From Syngnathus acus (lineage: Eukaryota > Chordata > Actinopteri > Syngnathiformes > Syngnathidae): a DNA stretch of 64,000 nt. Both the position numbers and the translations under genes were made by a program. Location: the NCBI RefSeq assembly GCF_901709675.1, contig NC_051091.1, positions 9,396,967-9,460,966 of the forward strand, written 5' to 3'. The notes below the pieces were generated by a model that made no database searches, had not been told where the DNA came from, and worked only from the letters and a program-made list of their open reading frames with translations. Positions 1 to 42,398 of this stretch are shown in pieces (position 1 is the stretch's first letter; each line of letters begins with the position of its first letter).

Positions 1-720
1 ACCATCCAACCACTGGTGCCTTGTTAGTTATTTAGGCGACACTGGTCTATATGGACTAGTGGATTGATTCGTACCTTCTGATTTGAACGATGTAGTGTAC
101 GAAGTGAGATAGTTTTAAAATGGTGCTCGCTGCTGTGAGTGATTTAGAATAGGGTGTGTAGTCCTGGATGCCTCACATTCTAAAGAGAACAGGTGCCTTA
201 TTAAGCGGAGTGTAGAGGTCAAAGGGCAGCCCTCGTTTGTCACTATGCCAGTTGAACACGCTCCTCGGGGAGGAAGCGCATAGTGGCGCCTGCTCGCTAT
301 CAAACGTCTGCTGTCCATCTGAGCATGTGTTGCACCTTCGGAATGACGGACGGCACTCAATCTTGCGTTGACAACTTCCCACTTTGGCAGTTTTATTTGA
401 AGAGTTTTCCGGCATTTTAATTGGCCTTTGCAGACCCATGTTATTTTATTCATATTTTGGTCGACGCACCAAAAGATGTACAGCAAGCTCTTTTCACATT
501 TCACAGCTAGTTTTTTATATATTTTATTTGTATTATTTTTATCTTTTAACCAAACAAAATGTACACTACTGCTTCTTCAGATCTATTTTCCTCGATATTC
601 TTCAGCACTGTTCTTCAGAGGCACCAAAGTCTGGCTTGGCCTTCTGGATTTCAATCTCAGACCCTTTACTTCCTCTATGACGTATGAAATAAAACACAAG
701 TCTTCAGACATGCAAAATAA
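1..720. other. Flank downstream of MYH gene A, no assigned gene
   Basis: No complete gene is seen. Open frames here are short, on both strands, and resemble nothing recognised. The only possible coding piece is a minus-strand terminal-exon-like segment at 602-674 (see findings). The right edge overlaps the 3' UTR and poly(A) signal of MYH gene A. Confidence 0.5.
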
Positions 721-721
721 A

Positions 722-727
722 TTTATT
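722..727 (-). terminator. Poly(A) signal of MYH gene A
   Basis: TTTATT on the plus strand is AATAAA on the minus strand, about 70 bases past the gene A stop codon at 799-801. It is the nearest canonical signal downstream of that stop. Confidence 0.6.
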
Positions 728-798
728 GTAATGTGTCAGGATGTCCTGAGAGATCATATTTTATGATTCTCATTTTAGTCTCTCCATTCAGTTGCATT

Positions 799-9711
<8,913 letters not shown>

Positions 9712-9722
9712 GATGATGCTTT

Positions 9723-10525
<803 letters not shown>

Positions 10526-10546
10526 TGAGGGCGTCCGGCCAGCCTT

Positions 10547-10555
10547 CTTATATAG
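10547..10555 (-). promoter_or_regulatory. TATA box of MYH gene A
   Basis: Minus-strand CTATATAAG lies about 30 bases upstream of the inferred start of leader exon 1, whose donor is at 10498-10491. Position and sequence fit a muscle-gene core promoter. Confidence 0.8.
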
Positions 10556-10559
10556 AGTC

Positions 10560-13500
10560 GGGCCTTCACCGGCCTTTCACGACTTGCTTTTTTTGGTCAT
10601 GTTCATTTACGCCTATTGTCCGGTATCGTCTTTCATTGCAGATCAATAGTTGATCACGGACAAGGTTACTGAACGCTAATGACATCTTAAAGGGGGAATA
10701 ATGAAAGACACCGATGGGAGTCGAGTAAAAACAATGTAGTTTGTATGACAGCAATGATAATTGTTCATTTAGGTCTATAAAGCAACTCCTTCATTGCTGT
10801 CAGCAGCAGATTAAATGGGCTTGTGAGTGTTTGGCTCAGACATTCAAATAATTCCATTTGATGAATTAGTTTTAAATAGAAACTATTAGAACTCTCCAAG
10901 CCACAGTAAATAGAAATTACATGACAGTTTGTGAGTTTGACCTGGTGCCAGATAGAGGAAAAATTATTTTAATAGACAAAGGCAGGACTTTCAAAACTGT
11001 ATTTTTTAACCCCGTGTAAATATTTTCCCAGCAGGCATGTTGTGATACCAAAGTTCCGACATTGTTTGGGTCTTTACAATAATCTCTCTAATGCACCTTG
11101 GCAGTGAGGAGCATCCAACTTTAGCCTCAGAGAAGCGCTCATGTGTCACTAGTGTTCTATTACAGAAGCCTTGCAAGTCTTTCCTGTGACAAAGGAACAA
11201 AATGAAGAACTTGTGAAAACAATGATCCGCTGCCACGGCCAGCACACTGGGCCTGATCAAATCCCAAAAGTTAATTGGATTTGTTGCAAGACAAAAGAGA
11301 ATGTAACAACGCTCGTATTAATAGCAGCGTATCCGGTCAAAGGATTACAGGATGTCATTGTTCAAAAAGGACATTCCTCCGACATTTATACGAGAACAAA
11401 GCCTCCAGAGCTTTGTTATCTAAGCAGGCCGATCAAAGGAGGAAATCTGGGATTTTTGCTTGTTTGCTGAAAAAATGTTTCAAAACGTCCGAACAGTACA
11501 AAATATGTTTTATTTTTGCATTGTTTTGTTTTACGTCGTTGTTTTTTATAGTAAAATATATATAAAAAAAAAATATATATATATATAAAATAAAATGTAT
11601 TATATATTGTATAAATAAAATATATTATATATTGTATATTATATATTATTGTATATATGATATGATAATATATATATATATTGTTTATATTTATTGGGAT
11701 TTTGCTTGTTTGCTGAAAAACGTTTCAAAACGTCCGAACAGTACAAAATACATGTTTGCATTGTTTTGTTTTATGTCATTGTTTTTATAGTAAAATATAT
11801 ATAAAAATATATATTATATGTATAGATACAAAATAGAATATATTATATATTATATAAATAAAATATATTATATATTGTATATTATATATTATTGTATATA
11901 TGATATGATATGATAATATATAGGATATTGTAAAATCTATATTTATATTTATATCATTTATCCTCTAATGTCACGTCAGTGTTCAGGACTTCTTGGGAGA
12001 TGCCTGGAATGGAAGCCGGATTGAGTTTCCTTAGTGGTCTGCTTGATTGAAGTCTACAATTGAAAGATGAATGTACTTGTCTGTAACGACACCCTGACTC
12101 ACATGTTTTTCTTGTTTCTTTTGTGGAAGTGCTAATCTAAGCGCTCAGACACACGACGCCATCTTGAAATGATGCCGATTCAGCATTCTCACCATGATGG
12201 ATACAAGTAAGTTTCAAGTGTTTTTTTTTTTGTTTGTTTTTTTTGCTTCAACACTGTCCAAGCATTTAAAGTGCAACTATGTAAATTATGAATAGTTGAT
12301 TTCCAAGGTTTCGTTACGTCTGCCCTTGACATAATGTTCACGCTACTTCATTATAAAACTTTTCTAAGGTTCATTTGAGTCTTTTTACCCCAGCTATAAT
12401 AACAAGTCAGCAACAGAAATTAAAGTTAAATAATAATCATAATAGTTGACTTAACCCTCATTTCAACGCCTACAGAATTTGGGTCTTTTCAGTTTTTGAA
12501 ATCTTCTTAGAGCCATACAAAATGTATTCATTGGAAAGTTAGCACATTGTCCATCCCAATTGTCCAATGCGGAATGTGCTGTGAACAGGTGACCAGTTTC
12601 ACGTCTCCTGGATTCTCAAGACAGGCACTTGGGTCATCTCGAGGGCGCAGGTTTATTTTTAAACTCTTCCTCTAAATGGTCTCGTTACACTGTGTGTGCT
12701 GACAGATGATGTGAAGACAAGGCCACACTCGCAGCTTGACCTTCTCCCAAGTCGAGTGTTTGTTCCCCATACGGCGCAAGGAGGGGATCATGTTATACGA
12801 CATTTGGTAGTTTGCATTCTTTCCTTGTTGAAAGTTGACGCTCAAGTGACAAAGATGGGCCGAGCGGGGGCTTTGGGGCTTTGGAGCTGAGGGCTTCACA
12901 CCTTACAAAATAGGCCAATATAGTAAATAAAAACGTGACACTTGATCTGATTCCCTGCCTGGGGGTGCTTATATGGAGGAAATACAAATATAGATGTCTC
13001 CTCAGCAATGCTCGCAGCCTTGGGCGCTCATCAGTAAGCTCAGACATTTGTTCTCGTCTCGGCTCTTTTTGTGGAAACGGCCTTCGTTATGGGACACCCA
13101 CTTGGATCTCGTTTCATAGGGATTATGCTAAAATGGGAGTCCCGCTTCATATGTTATATATGTAAGAGTAAACATCTCCATTCTTTGCGACATACATGTC
13201 CAAACTTCAGTGAGGAGATATCAGTTTCTAGCTGAAAATATACGGAACGCTAAAAAAGAGAATAAAAAATAGATACATATACTATAAATGCTGAGTTTTG
13301 ATTGTCTGAATGGTATTTAAACATTATTTATATATATATTATATATTTTTCATTATTCCTCAGACAGCCTCAATCAAAAGTGGGCCTCAGACAGTTGCTT
13401 TTCATCAATATATTTTTGTCAAAGAGTAAGCTACCTGCAATTGACATTCTAATGAGCTACTATTGGGTCTATTTTTATCACAGGTCCAAAGACAAACTGT

Positions 13501-13840
13501 CAGGTCACTTGACTGACACGAACATTAACACCACGCGCGTAAGATTTACAGTCGCCTTAACCTGGACGTCTTTCGGGTGGTAACGGGCAACACTTGAAGT
13601 GCCGGGTTATTTTGGAGGCTTGATACATACAGCTGACACGTTGACACTGTATAAATCGTCTTGGAACTAGGGAGCTTGCCTAACGTATATACTTCGATGA
13701 ATGAATGTCTTTTTAATTTATATATATACAAAACCAAATGATGTATTCGTAATCGATTTCATATATGAAATAGGCATTTGAATTAATTGTCCATCTTGCC
13801 CCAACAAACACAACAAACAAATCAAAGGTCATCCAATTGC
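10560..13840. other. Intergenic spacer between MYH genes A and B
   Basis: This should hold the gene A upstream promoter (high-coordinate side of the TATA box) and the gene B downstream flank. No convincing coding sequence is seen; the open frames are short and resemble no known protein. The stretch at about 11450-11940 is an AT-rich duplication, listed separately. An A/T-rich MEF2-like palindrome GTTTATTTTTAAAC lies near 12650, of unknown relevance. Confidence 0.5.
11451..11930. repeat. AT-rich tandem duplication, period about 246 bp
   Basis: The segment starting GGGATTTTTGCTTGTTTGCTG at about 11451 recurs at about 11696. Both copies then share TTTCAAAACGTCCGAACAG and a long run of TATATA/AAATATAT sequence. 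The copies differ by small indels. Confidence 0.85.
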
Positions 13841-13847
13841 TGGCAAA

Positions 13848-13853
13848 TTTATT
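13848..13853 (-). terminator. Poly(A) signal of MYH gene B
   Basis: TTTATT on the plus strand (AATAAA on the minus) lies about 75 bases past the gene B stop codon at 13929-13931. Confidence 0.6.
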
Positions 13854-13928
13854 AAATTACACACGAGACACATTTGACAAAAATACCATATTTTATGATT
13901 TCTTGCCGTGTCTTATTGTGACTAATGT

Positions 13929-25758
<11,830 letters not shown>

Positions 25759-25764
25759 GGTGCC

Positions 25765-26025
25765 TCTTTCAGAAGAAAAAATACAGATGGATGAATGCCT
25801 TGCATATTTACAATAACTTTAACAACAAATGATTGCAAACGCACCTTTATCCTGCTGTGATGCAGCTGCTGTGTACTATAGATAGTAAAGTACTCTAACA
25901 GGAAAAAAATAAGAAAGTCATTTTTTGGTCGTAATTATGCATGAAGATCTTTACATCATCAGTCAAAATTGAGTAGAAGAGAAGAACACAATGCTCACCT
26001 TGGTTGGCAGCCTATCAGTCCAAAC
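25765..26025 (-). other. 5' UTR exons of MYH gene B
   Basis: Coding exon 1 starts at 25765, seven bases before the ATG. A 31-bp non-coding exon (25875-25845) has acceptor TCTATAG and donor GTGCGT. The first leader exon ends at 25999 with donor GTGAGC and starts near 26025. Same architecture as gene A. Confidence 0.75.
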
Positions 26026-26049
26026 CTTTGGAAGCGCCTGAGCGTTGGA

Positions 26050-26057
26050 CTTTTATA
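26050..26057 (-). promoter_or_regulatory. TATA box of MYH gene B
   Basis: Minus-strand TATAAAAG lies about 30 bases upstream of the inferred start of leader exon 1 and about 50 upstream of its donor. Confidence 0.8.
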
Positions 26058-26901
26058 CTGTTATCTGTGGCCACCAAGGAGGAGCAGCTCTCCAGTTTAG
26101 GTCAATGAGCTTGTCTTGGAAGAATGGTATCAGATGACTTCCCCACCTCATCATCGCGCCAGTTGTGATGATGAGTTGGGGAAGCCATCTGAAAGAAAAA
26201 CAAAACTGCACATTCCTGTCCAGGGAAAAGGAACGGCGACCTGAACAGATTCTGAGCTCTTATAATCAGTTTACATTTTTGGCATGTTTTTGTCCGAAAG
26301 ATTTTACAGAACAGAAATACCAAAAGGTTAATATCCTGGTTTTGCTTAATGGCTTTCTGTACTTACAGCAAAGCATTTTCATTGTTGGCATTGCATTGTT
26401 CATTGTGGGCAGCAAATGACAACGCTATCTCATCAAACAGACATTTGGCAATGACATTGTTTGAAACATCTCCTGCACACAGCGGCCAAGCGCTCGGTTG
26501 GGGCTAATTTAAGATTCATTATGGGACATTATGCTGTTGTGCTTTCTCTCCAAAAGAAAGAGTACACCAAAAAGCTTGCACAAATATCCCCATGTGCTGC
26601 GATTAGGTTGCAATAAAATTTGATATTCTATATGTCTGGACTCATCTATACGGTCTTATTGGGATTTAACACAAATAGCATGCACAATTCACAAATGCCC
26701 AAGAGGTTACTCTTCCAATTGTTTATAAATTCATTGAAGGCTTCTCCTAATTACACGCCAGCTGTATTTTAGCACCCCAGACCCCAGAGGAAAAGTGTCC
26801 AGAAGCTTCTTATTCTTGCTTCAGGTTAGTGCATCTGAGTCTTTAGGAGTAGAATTTTAGAAGTGGTTAGTTACTGATGTTTGTGTCTTCCTTTTGATCA
26901 G

Positions 26902-27795
26902 CACAATACTTTGACAGTTGTTTGGAGAAGATGACAGACATGAGAAAAGGTAAGCTGCAGTTATTCAACACTGGATGGACAATGATGTGCAGTTTTGATT
27001 GATAAAATGGAAAGGGTATTAATATTTAACTTTTATATATCAATCAAGTAAAATGCTAAATATTACATCCTTAACTATATTTTTGTGTTTATAGTATTGT
27101 CAATAACAAGCAATGTTGTTTGCTTGATTAGTGCAAAGCAGCCACTATTTCCTGATGAAGAAAGTGATGGGAAGAGAAATGAAAACGTCTCTTTTAATGA
27201 TTTAGTCTATGTGTGTGTTTTGTGAGATTTTCATTTTTTGTGTCTGTGGAAAAATCTTTAGATAATAACCTAGGTACATGAAAGTGCTTTAAAATTCCTC
27301 AAACAACATACTGCAGTTCAATTTGACTTTTTCAAACACATTTTCTATTCCTATCTAACCTATTTTTTGTCATAACAGGAATGGAATCCTCTCCATTTTG
27401 TGGTAAGAATTTTTACTTTATTTTGAGTTACAGTGACAATACTTACAGTCATTTCTACTGAACAGTATTGCATGCTTGTCATTTGGCTGAGTAAAACCAA
27501 ACACCACATCTTCAAATCGGAACCTCTATCCACTTGAATAAAAAAAAATAAAAAAATGCTTCATCCCGAGGAGGTTGTAATTATTTTTACAAGGGTACTA
27601 TATCTGATACCACCATTTGTCACAGTGGACATATTTTACCACACACACTTCACAGGGCATCTGCAAAGTTCACAGTGGACTTTACAAGTGCTGCTGTCTG
27701 CGGTGGGAAGCAATAAGGAACAAAGAGAGCGATTGGAACAAACAATTAGGTCTGAATTTAAGCGTCTGGAAAAATACAAAAAAACAACAGAATAA
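26902..27795 (+). CDS. Candidate spliced microprotein gene (60-70 aa), unidentified
   Basis: Prediction only. A possible leader exon ends at 26824 (donor GTTAGT). Exon 26902-26949 follows acceptor GATCAG, holds an ATG at 26931 and ends at donor GTAAGC. Exon 27379-27402 (24 bp) follows CATAACAG and ends at GTAAGA. A last exon starts at 27626 or, alternatively, at 27656; both acceptors are CACAG and both keep the same frame. It ends at stop 27793-27795, which overlaps an AATAAA (27791-27796). Phases agree at every junction. The product starts MTDMRKGMESSPFC and ends in a charged, probably helical segment (SNKEQRERLEQ...FKRLEKYKK). There is no signal peptide and no clear membrane span. I recognise no family. 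It lies in the promoter spacer of two muscle myosin genes, so it might share muscle expression. A chance ORF remains possible. Confidence 0.35.
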
Positions 27796-27894
27796 AATAA
27801 AAACTATTGTTATTTTCAGCAAAAAAATATTCATAGTACACACATCATATTAAACAAAAACTCTGAGAGACTTTCTGTAGTTTAGTAATCACGA

Positions 27895-28418
27895 CAGTGG
27901 TGCCTTGAGATAGAAATTTGCCATTGGTGGGGCACAGTTTCTTTTTTTTTTTGCCATACAAGAATAAAGTGTAATTGCACAGTTGGTGGCACTGGTGCTG
28001 TCATTTATCAATTTTTATTTCAGGCAAATTCATGCACTAGTAAACCTGTCAATAAAGTTTTTCTTCATTGTAAGTTGGTCTAAGTTGGTTTTCTTTAACG
28101 TTAATAAGGCAGAGATGTACTATTTAGGGTTAGGGCTAGTTGTGGGTCTACGTTGGTTTTCTTTAACGTTAATAAGGCAGAGATGTACTATTTATTTGTA
28201 TTAATGGAACTAAAATGAATGTCAAGACAAAGAGTTTTTGCTCCTTTTTTTTTGCTTCACCTCAATTGATATTGAGCTGCTCCTTTTGATGTGTGCAGCT
28301 GTCAACAAACAGCGCTCATATCTTACATTTTTGCTCGCAAGTCAAAAAAATAATTAAACAGATTGTAAATCATAAAAAAACACACAAGCTGGGTCACTCA
28401 TATCTCAAGGCACCACTG
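27895..28418. mobile_element. MITE-like DNA transposon with 18-bp terminal inverted repeats
   Basis: CAGTGGTGCCTTGAGATA at the left end is matched by its exact reverse complement at the right end. The 524-bp body has no open frame for a transposase, so it is non-autonomous. It carries an internal direct duplication of about 43 bases (GTTGGTTTTCTTTAACG... at about 28084 and 28152). The CAGTG termini suggest the hAT superfamily, but no 8-bp target duplication is evident. Confidence 0.75.
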
Positions 28419-30575
28419 TATATGAGGAAATACACGCAACATTGAATTTCAGTTTTATGTTTTTAGGTCCAGCAAAAAGATAATCAAAACCGTTAAATAA
28501 ATATCCACACCTTTGTCAGTAATTATAATTGTGATGCTCTGGCTCACCTTCTTCTGAACAGAGGGATTGCCTGTTTTACAACCTCACTAAGAACAAAACC
28601 CACAACTAAAACACAGAATCCAACAGTCCTTAAAACATTATAGTGTTTGCATTGTAAAATTCCCCTTACAGTAGCAAGTGTGACTGTCTTAATGCACAGT
28701 CGCACTGAGTGTTAATGTGCCGCCGCATTTTGATAACAGAAGTCAGTAACATCAGAAGTGTGTTGCACTTCTGCCATTTAACGCCCCTCTGGTGTTTATA
28801 AAGATGCCACTGACACTCAACTAAAAGGGCCTCACACACATACACACACACATCGTTGACACAGATCATCAGTGATTGACAGCAAATCAATCCATCTGTA
28901 AAAAGGTGTTTCATTCTCAAGAATGAATTCAATCGACAGACTTGTTCGATCAAAGTGTCACGTGGGTCAATGTGTTATTTTAAACAAGCCGGTTGCACTA
29001 TGAGGCCAGTTGTCATCTAAATCAAGCATCAGCCTTCAAAGTATCAAGTCAGACCACACCTCCTCACCCCTTAAGCTCTTGTCTTTTCACACACTAATCC
29101 TAAGAGAGCCGCCAGAAGATGAACTCTAGACGAGAGGTCCGCATCCAACGACAAACTTGTAAGGTAGTCTTGAACATAATCAAATGAATCATGAGCCCAA
29201 AACATGGATTGTCCGGTAGTGTTTCGACTTTAAAATTCAAGTGTCTCAAAGATTACCCGATGAAGACAAGCATTAAAAAAAAATGGTGGTTACCGAATGA
29301 CAGACTGTATCAACATTCAAAAAAGCGTATGCGCAAAATAACTCGGTGATCTGAATAAAAAAGTTTAAAATGGATGTTACAGTCAATTTAAATTGGAACC
29401 CTGCTCACCGCTCGTTTCGTTATCCTTAACGCAGTTGCAGCTCCTTGGCAAATAAAGAAAGTGTCAGACAAAGATCAAAAGGCCATAAAAACACAATAAG
29501 CCTCACGGCCATGTGGCTTTGGCTTGAGCATCAACACGGGCCTGATGCTATATTTGAGTTTTGCCCTAATAAGACGCAAGATTTCCGAGTGGGTATCGTG
29601 TGACACATATTTATTGAAGACAGAAGCTCAGTATATCTTGCGGGTAACCCCTTTAGAATTTCCTCTTGTTTTTCACTGCTGTAACTCGAGCCGTTTTGCA
29701 ATGGCAGCAATCCCTAGTGTGTGTCCATGCTACTTTCAATGGTGCTGGTTAAGTGCCACATTCTTAGCAAAAACCTTTGGCTTACCGAGACCACCTTTGA
29801 CCGCATCCTTTATATCGATGGTATGTGGGAAGAAATAACCCGATGCTCCACCAAATCTGTTTAAGAAAGTGCAACTGGAATGCGTCACTCAGTGAGTTAC
29901 ATTTAGGGATTGTCTGTAACCGCCTTGTGCGTCCCTTAAGAGGAAGAAACGAGAATAGCTGCTGGCACTGTCGGGAGAATGTACCCCTTGGCGATCCTCC
30001 CTTTCTTCGAAGCTCAATGGCACTGATACATTTTGAATCATTTCTGACTTGTATGGACTCTGAAACAGTATACGGCTGATATTTTAGAGGTCCTCCAAAG
30101 CATAGCAAGGCACCGCGGCTGTGCCAGGCACTATTAAACCGAGCTATCAGTCACACCTTTGACCTGTCTGCACCTGCTCTTAACCAAAGGCAGAATCTAC
30201 ACACTCCATATTCAGACGGCTGAGTTGCAGATTCAGCAGTTTTTACCAACAATGTAGTGCAAGTTACACCATTTAAATGCATTGTATATTTCATTTAAAA
30301 ATGTGAAACATCTTATACATGAAATCATTGGCTCCTTTTAATAACACAACTGATTCTGGAGCAAGCTATATAATATCATCGGGGGTAGATGTATAATATA
30401 ATAATTATATATTGCAAGTGCTAACACCTTTTGAGATGAATCCAAAGGTTGTCAGTCAAGGATCCAACAAGGAAGACATTTCATACGGCAGCAAGATGCA
30501 AGAAGTTCTCAAGTAGCATGCCAAGCAACATGACCAAATAGAGCAAGGTGCATGTGAAGACGTCCTATCCTACAG

Positions 30576-30583
30576 TATAAAAG
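30576..30583 (+). promoter_or_regulatory. TATA box of MYH gene C
   Basis: TATAAAAG lies about 30 bases before the inferred start of leader exon 1, mirroring genes A and B. Confidence 0.8.
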
Positions 30584-30604
30584 GCAGCCAAAGAATCCAT
30601 TCAT

Positions 30605-31128
30605 GACAGACGTCCATCGAAGGTAGGTTGCTCAAAAAGCTAAGCGACAGTTGTGTTACAAGAGGCTGGTCAAAGCTCCGGTTACTATTTGTGTCAAACA
30701 GTAAATAATTATGTTAAGTGGAGAAGAAGTAATATGAGTCAAAGATATAAAAAAAATTGAATAAAAAAAAAAAGCAACACTTGACGTTGAATATTTTGAA
30801 GTTGCACTGTATGTTAAAAGGCTTTGTGAGCCTCACCATACTTTGATTTTTTTTCCCCACAGTCTGCTCTGAAGCCTCTCGGAATTTCTTCATACGTGGC
30901 TGTGTCCTCGAAGGTAAATTAGCTACACATTTGGAAATGACCGTAACATCATAATGTACTTTTGTTGAAAATGTTATAATCATGCTTTCAGCTAAATTGC
31001 ATGACAACTGCTGTGTTTATGTGACTTCAAAAACAGAACTCACCCTGTAACATCTGACATATCCAAATGTTTTGCTGACAAAAACAAATCATTTGGATTA
31101 TTTGGCTCGATTGTAGTAACAGGTCATC
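30605..31128 (+). other. 5' UTR exons of MYH gene C
   Basis: Leader exon 1 runs from about 30605 to 30622 (donor GTAGGT). Leader exon 2 is 30863-30913 (acceptor CCCCACAG, donor GTAAAT). The first coding exon begins at 31123 after acceptor TAACAG, six bases before the ATG. Confidence 0.75.
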
Positions 31129-40343
<9,215 letters not shown>

Positions 40344-40427
40344 GCAGAGAATCAACGTGATGCAGCAAGAGTCATAAAATATGATTTTCTTGTTGCCACT
40401 TTATGTTGAACATGTTGTGACTCTGTC

Positions 40428-40433
40428 AATAAA
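40428..40433 (+). terminator. Poly(A) signal of MYH gene C
   Basis: AATAAA lies 85 bases after the stop codon at 40341-40343. Confidence 0.8.
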
Positions 40434-40869
40434 GCCTAGATAGCTTGCGGAAGCTTCTCAGGGTCATGCTCCTTCTTTTTGTTTCTTTGCACAAGTTCCA
40501 GTAGCAAGAGATATCAAACAGCACAATTTAAGATACCATCAAATATTCAAATATTTGTCCACATCATGTCATTTTTAATAATTCTTCTTCTTCTTTCATA
40601 TTCTCATTTGTAATATTTTGATATTTTGATATTTTGATATTTTAATATTTTAATATTTTTAATATTTTTAATATTTTTAATATTTTAATATTTTTATTTA
40701 ATTTTTTATATTTATATAATTTAATAATAGCTTTAATATGAATCTCCACCTGAGAGTTCCCAACAAAAGCAGTCATTAGCAGCCAGACAGAACTGGACTT
40801 AGAGCTGCAAGGAAAGTAGTGCTTTGGTGCCACCTTGTGGACTCTATAGCCAATTACTCTATGCCCATG

Positions 40870-40872
<3 letters not shown>

Positions 40873-40921
<49 letters not shown>
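40873..40921. repeat. AT dinucleotide microsatellite
   Basis: About 24 uninterrupted AT units. A similar shorter run is at 45107-45121. Confidence 0.95.
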
Positions 40922-40925
<4 letters not shown>

Positions 40926-42009
40926 GTGAGAGATGTTCAGCTGTGCCGTGGGAAATTGTCCAACATTAAATACCAAGCGCATTGTAAACAGGATCGCCAA
41001 ACCACAGATCAGTTAGCGCAAGGCCTGGTCAGCCACTTGCTAATCGTGCATGCGTGGCAAATCGGAGAATCTTGAGATTTCATGTTGTGGCATCGGCACA
41101 TACTCAGTTTATGTGTGTGTTGCTGTTAGTGTTGGCTCGTGAGTGAACGATTCGTTCAAAAGAACGATTTTGTTTTCAGTGAACAAGAGTTTTCAGTTCA
41201 TATGACTTCAACCAGTAGGTGCCGGTAATGCGCATTGACGCTGGTGCCGTAAATCAAAACGAAGAAGAAAATGACGTAAATTCCCGTTCACGAACGGTCG
41301 TGAATTGCATTTCCCGTTCACCAACGGAACGGATCTGTGAGTGAACGAGTCAGTGATTCGCATTTCCAGTTCATCGCGAGAACGGATCAGTGAGGGAACG
41401 AATCCTGACTTTCCCGTTCGCGAACGAGTCAGTGGGTCAACTGCCTTCCTTCCCGTGCATCAACGGATCAGTCAGTGAACGTGTTGCGTCTCCCTCCTGG
41501 CGTGAACTATGTAAGCCAGAATGTCGATTTACGATTTGCCAAGGAAAGAAAGAACCACTCACTGAAACACCACTTCTTTTATGCGCGTTTTCTCCAAGCT
41601 AACGGCTAACTTTCTTGCATGAAGGGATGCGCCGTTATGCAACAACGGGGAGATTATGCTTCTCTTCGGGTGATCCTGATTTTTTAACACTTATAGTAGT
41701 TTTTAAATAACGTGTATGCATATATACGCCTAAATATTGTTATCCAATATATCTACTGCAATTTCACATTGGATTATTGGTTTGAAATTTACTTTTAATA
41801 TTATTACTTTTAATAAACATTCATGTCAAAACTTGTCTGGTGTTTTATTCCTTGTTTTTATGTTCGCCAATTAAAACATTAAAATCAGACATTTGGTTAA
41901 CTGCTTTATATGACAATATGTGTAGGTACACGTCATGGACACTTCAATAGGTACACTACACGAGGTAAAAAAATAAAAGAATAAATAAAGGGTTAATTGC
42001 ACAATAAAA

Positions 42010-42190
42010 GTCAAAGTCAGCTTTATTGTCAATCCCTTCATATGGCAAGACACACAAAGAAACCGAAATTCCGTTTCCTCTATCCCACGGTGACGAGACA
42101 TACAAGTAGACGACACAAAATAAAAACAAGAAGGCACAAATAATAAATAATAAATAAAAAAATAATAAATAAATAAAATTCACATTCAAG
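42010..42190. mobile_element. Insertion present only in the left foldback arm
   Basis: The left arm carries GTCAAAGTCAGCTTTATTGTC... with CTATCCCACGGTGACGAGACA, ending in A/T-rich repeats. The right arm runs straight from the tRNA-like block into TTTTATTGTGCAATTAACCC. The segment resembles a short dispersed repeat common in teleost genomes (family not named with certainty) and must have inserted after the inverted arrangement formed, or been lost from the other arm. Confidence 0.6.
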
Positions 42191-42205
42191 TAAATTCTCA
42201 CATCT

Positions 42206-42263
42206 GGGATCGAACCAAGTTCTTACCAAGCAAGAGCCCGTGTTACTAACCAGTCAGCTATTT
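42206..42263 (-). repeat. tRNA-derived (SINE-like) segment in the left arm
   Basis: On the minus strand an A-box-like AATAGCTGACTGG is followed about 35 bases later by a B-box GGTTCGATCCC. Spacing fits an internal RNA polymerase III promoter of a tRNA-derived SINE. It is the inverted counterpart of the segment at 44201-44257. Confidence 0.6.
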
Positions 42264-42398
42264 CGACCTGGCAGCAATTGGTCGTCCGCACTGTTTTGTA
42301 CTAGTAATGTGCATTCCAGTTACCTGAATCTTTAGAATCGGTTCACTCAAAATATTTGTTCAAAAGAATCGTTCACTGAATCGTTCACTACCTTTCTT

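Larger units (their letters stand above)
26060..30570. other. Spacer between divergent MYH genes B and C
   Basis: About 4.5 kb separates the two TATA boxes, so upstream elements of both genes must lie here. Two structured items are listed separately: a candidate small spliced gene (26902-27795) and an inverted-repeat transposon (27895-28418). In 28420-30570 there are only short open frames on both strands, none with a recognised protein or a chain of matching splice sites. Confidence 0.5.

Noticed and set aside
115-439. Minus-strand open frames at the left edge
   Set aside because: No splice-consistent structure and no recognised protein.
29524-30108. Overlapping 84-108 codon open frames on both strands
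   Set aside because: No recognised protein, no matching splice chain, and open on both strands at once, as expected by chance.
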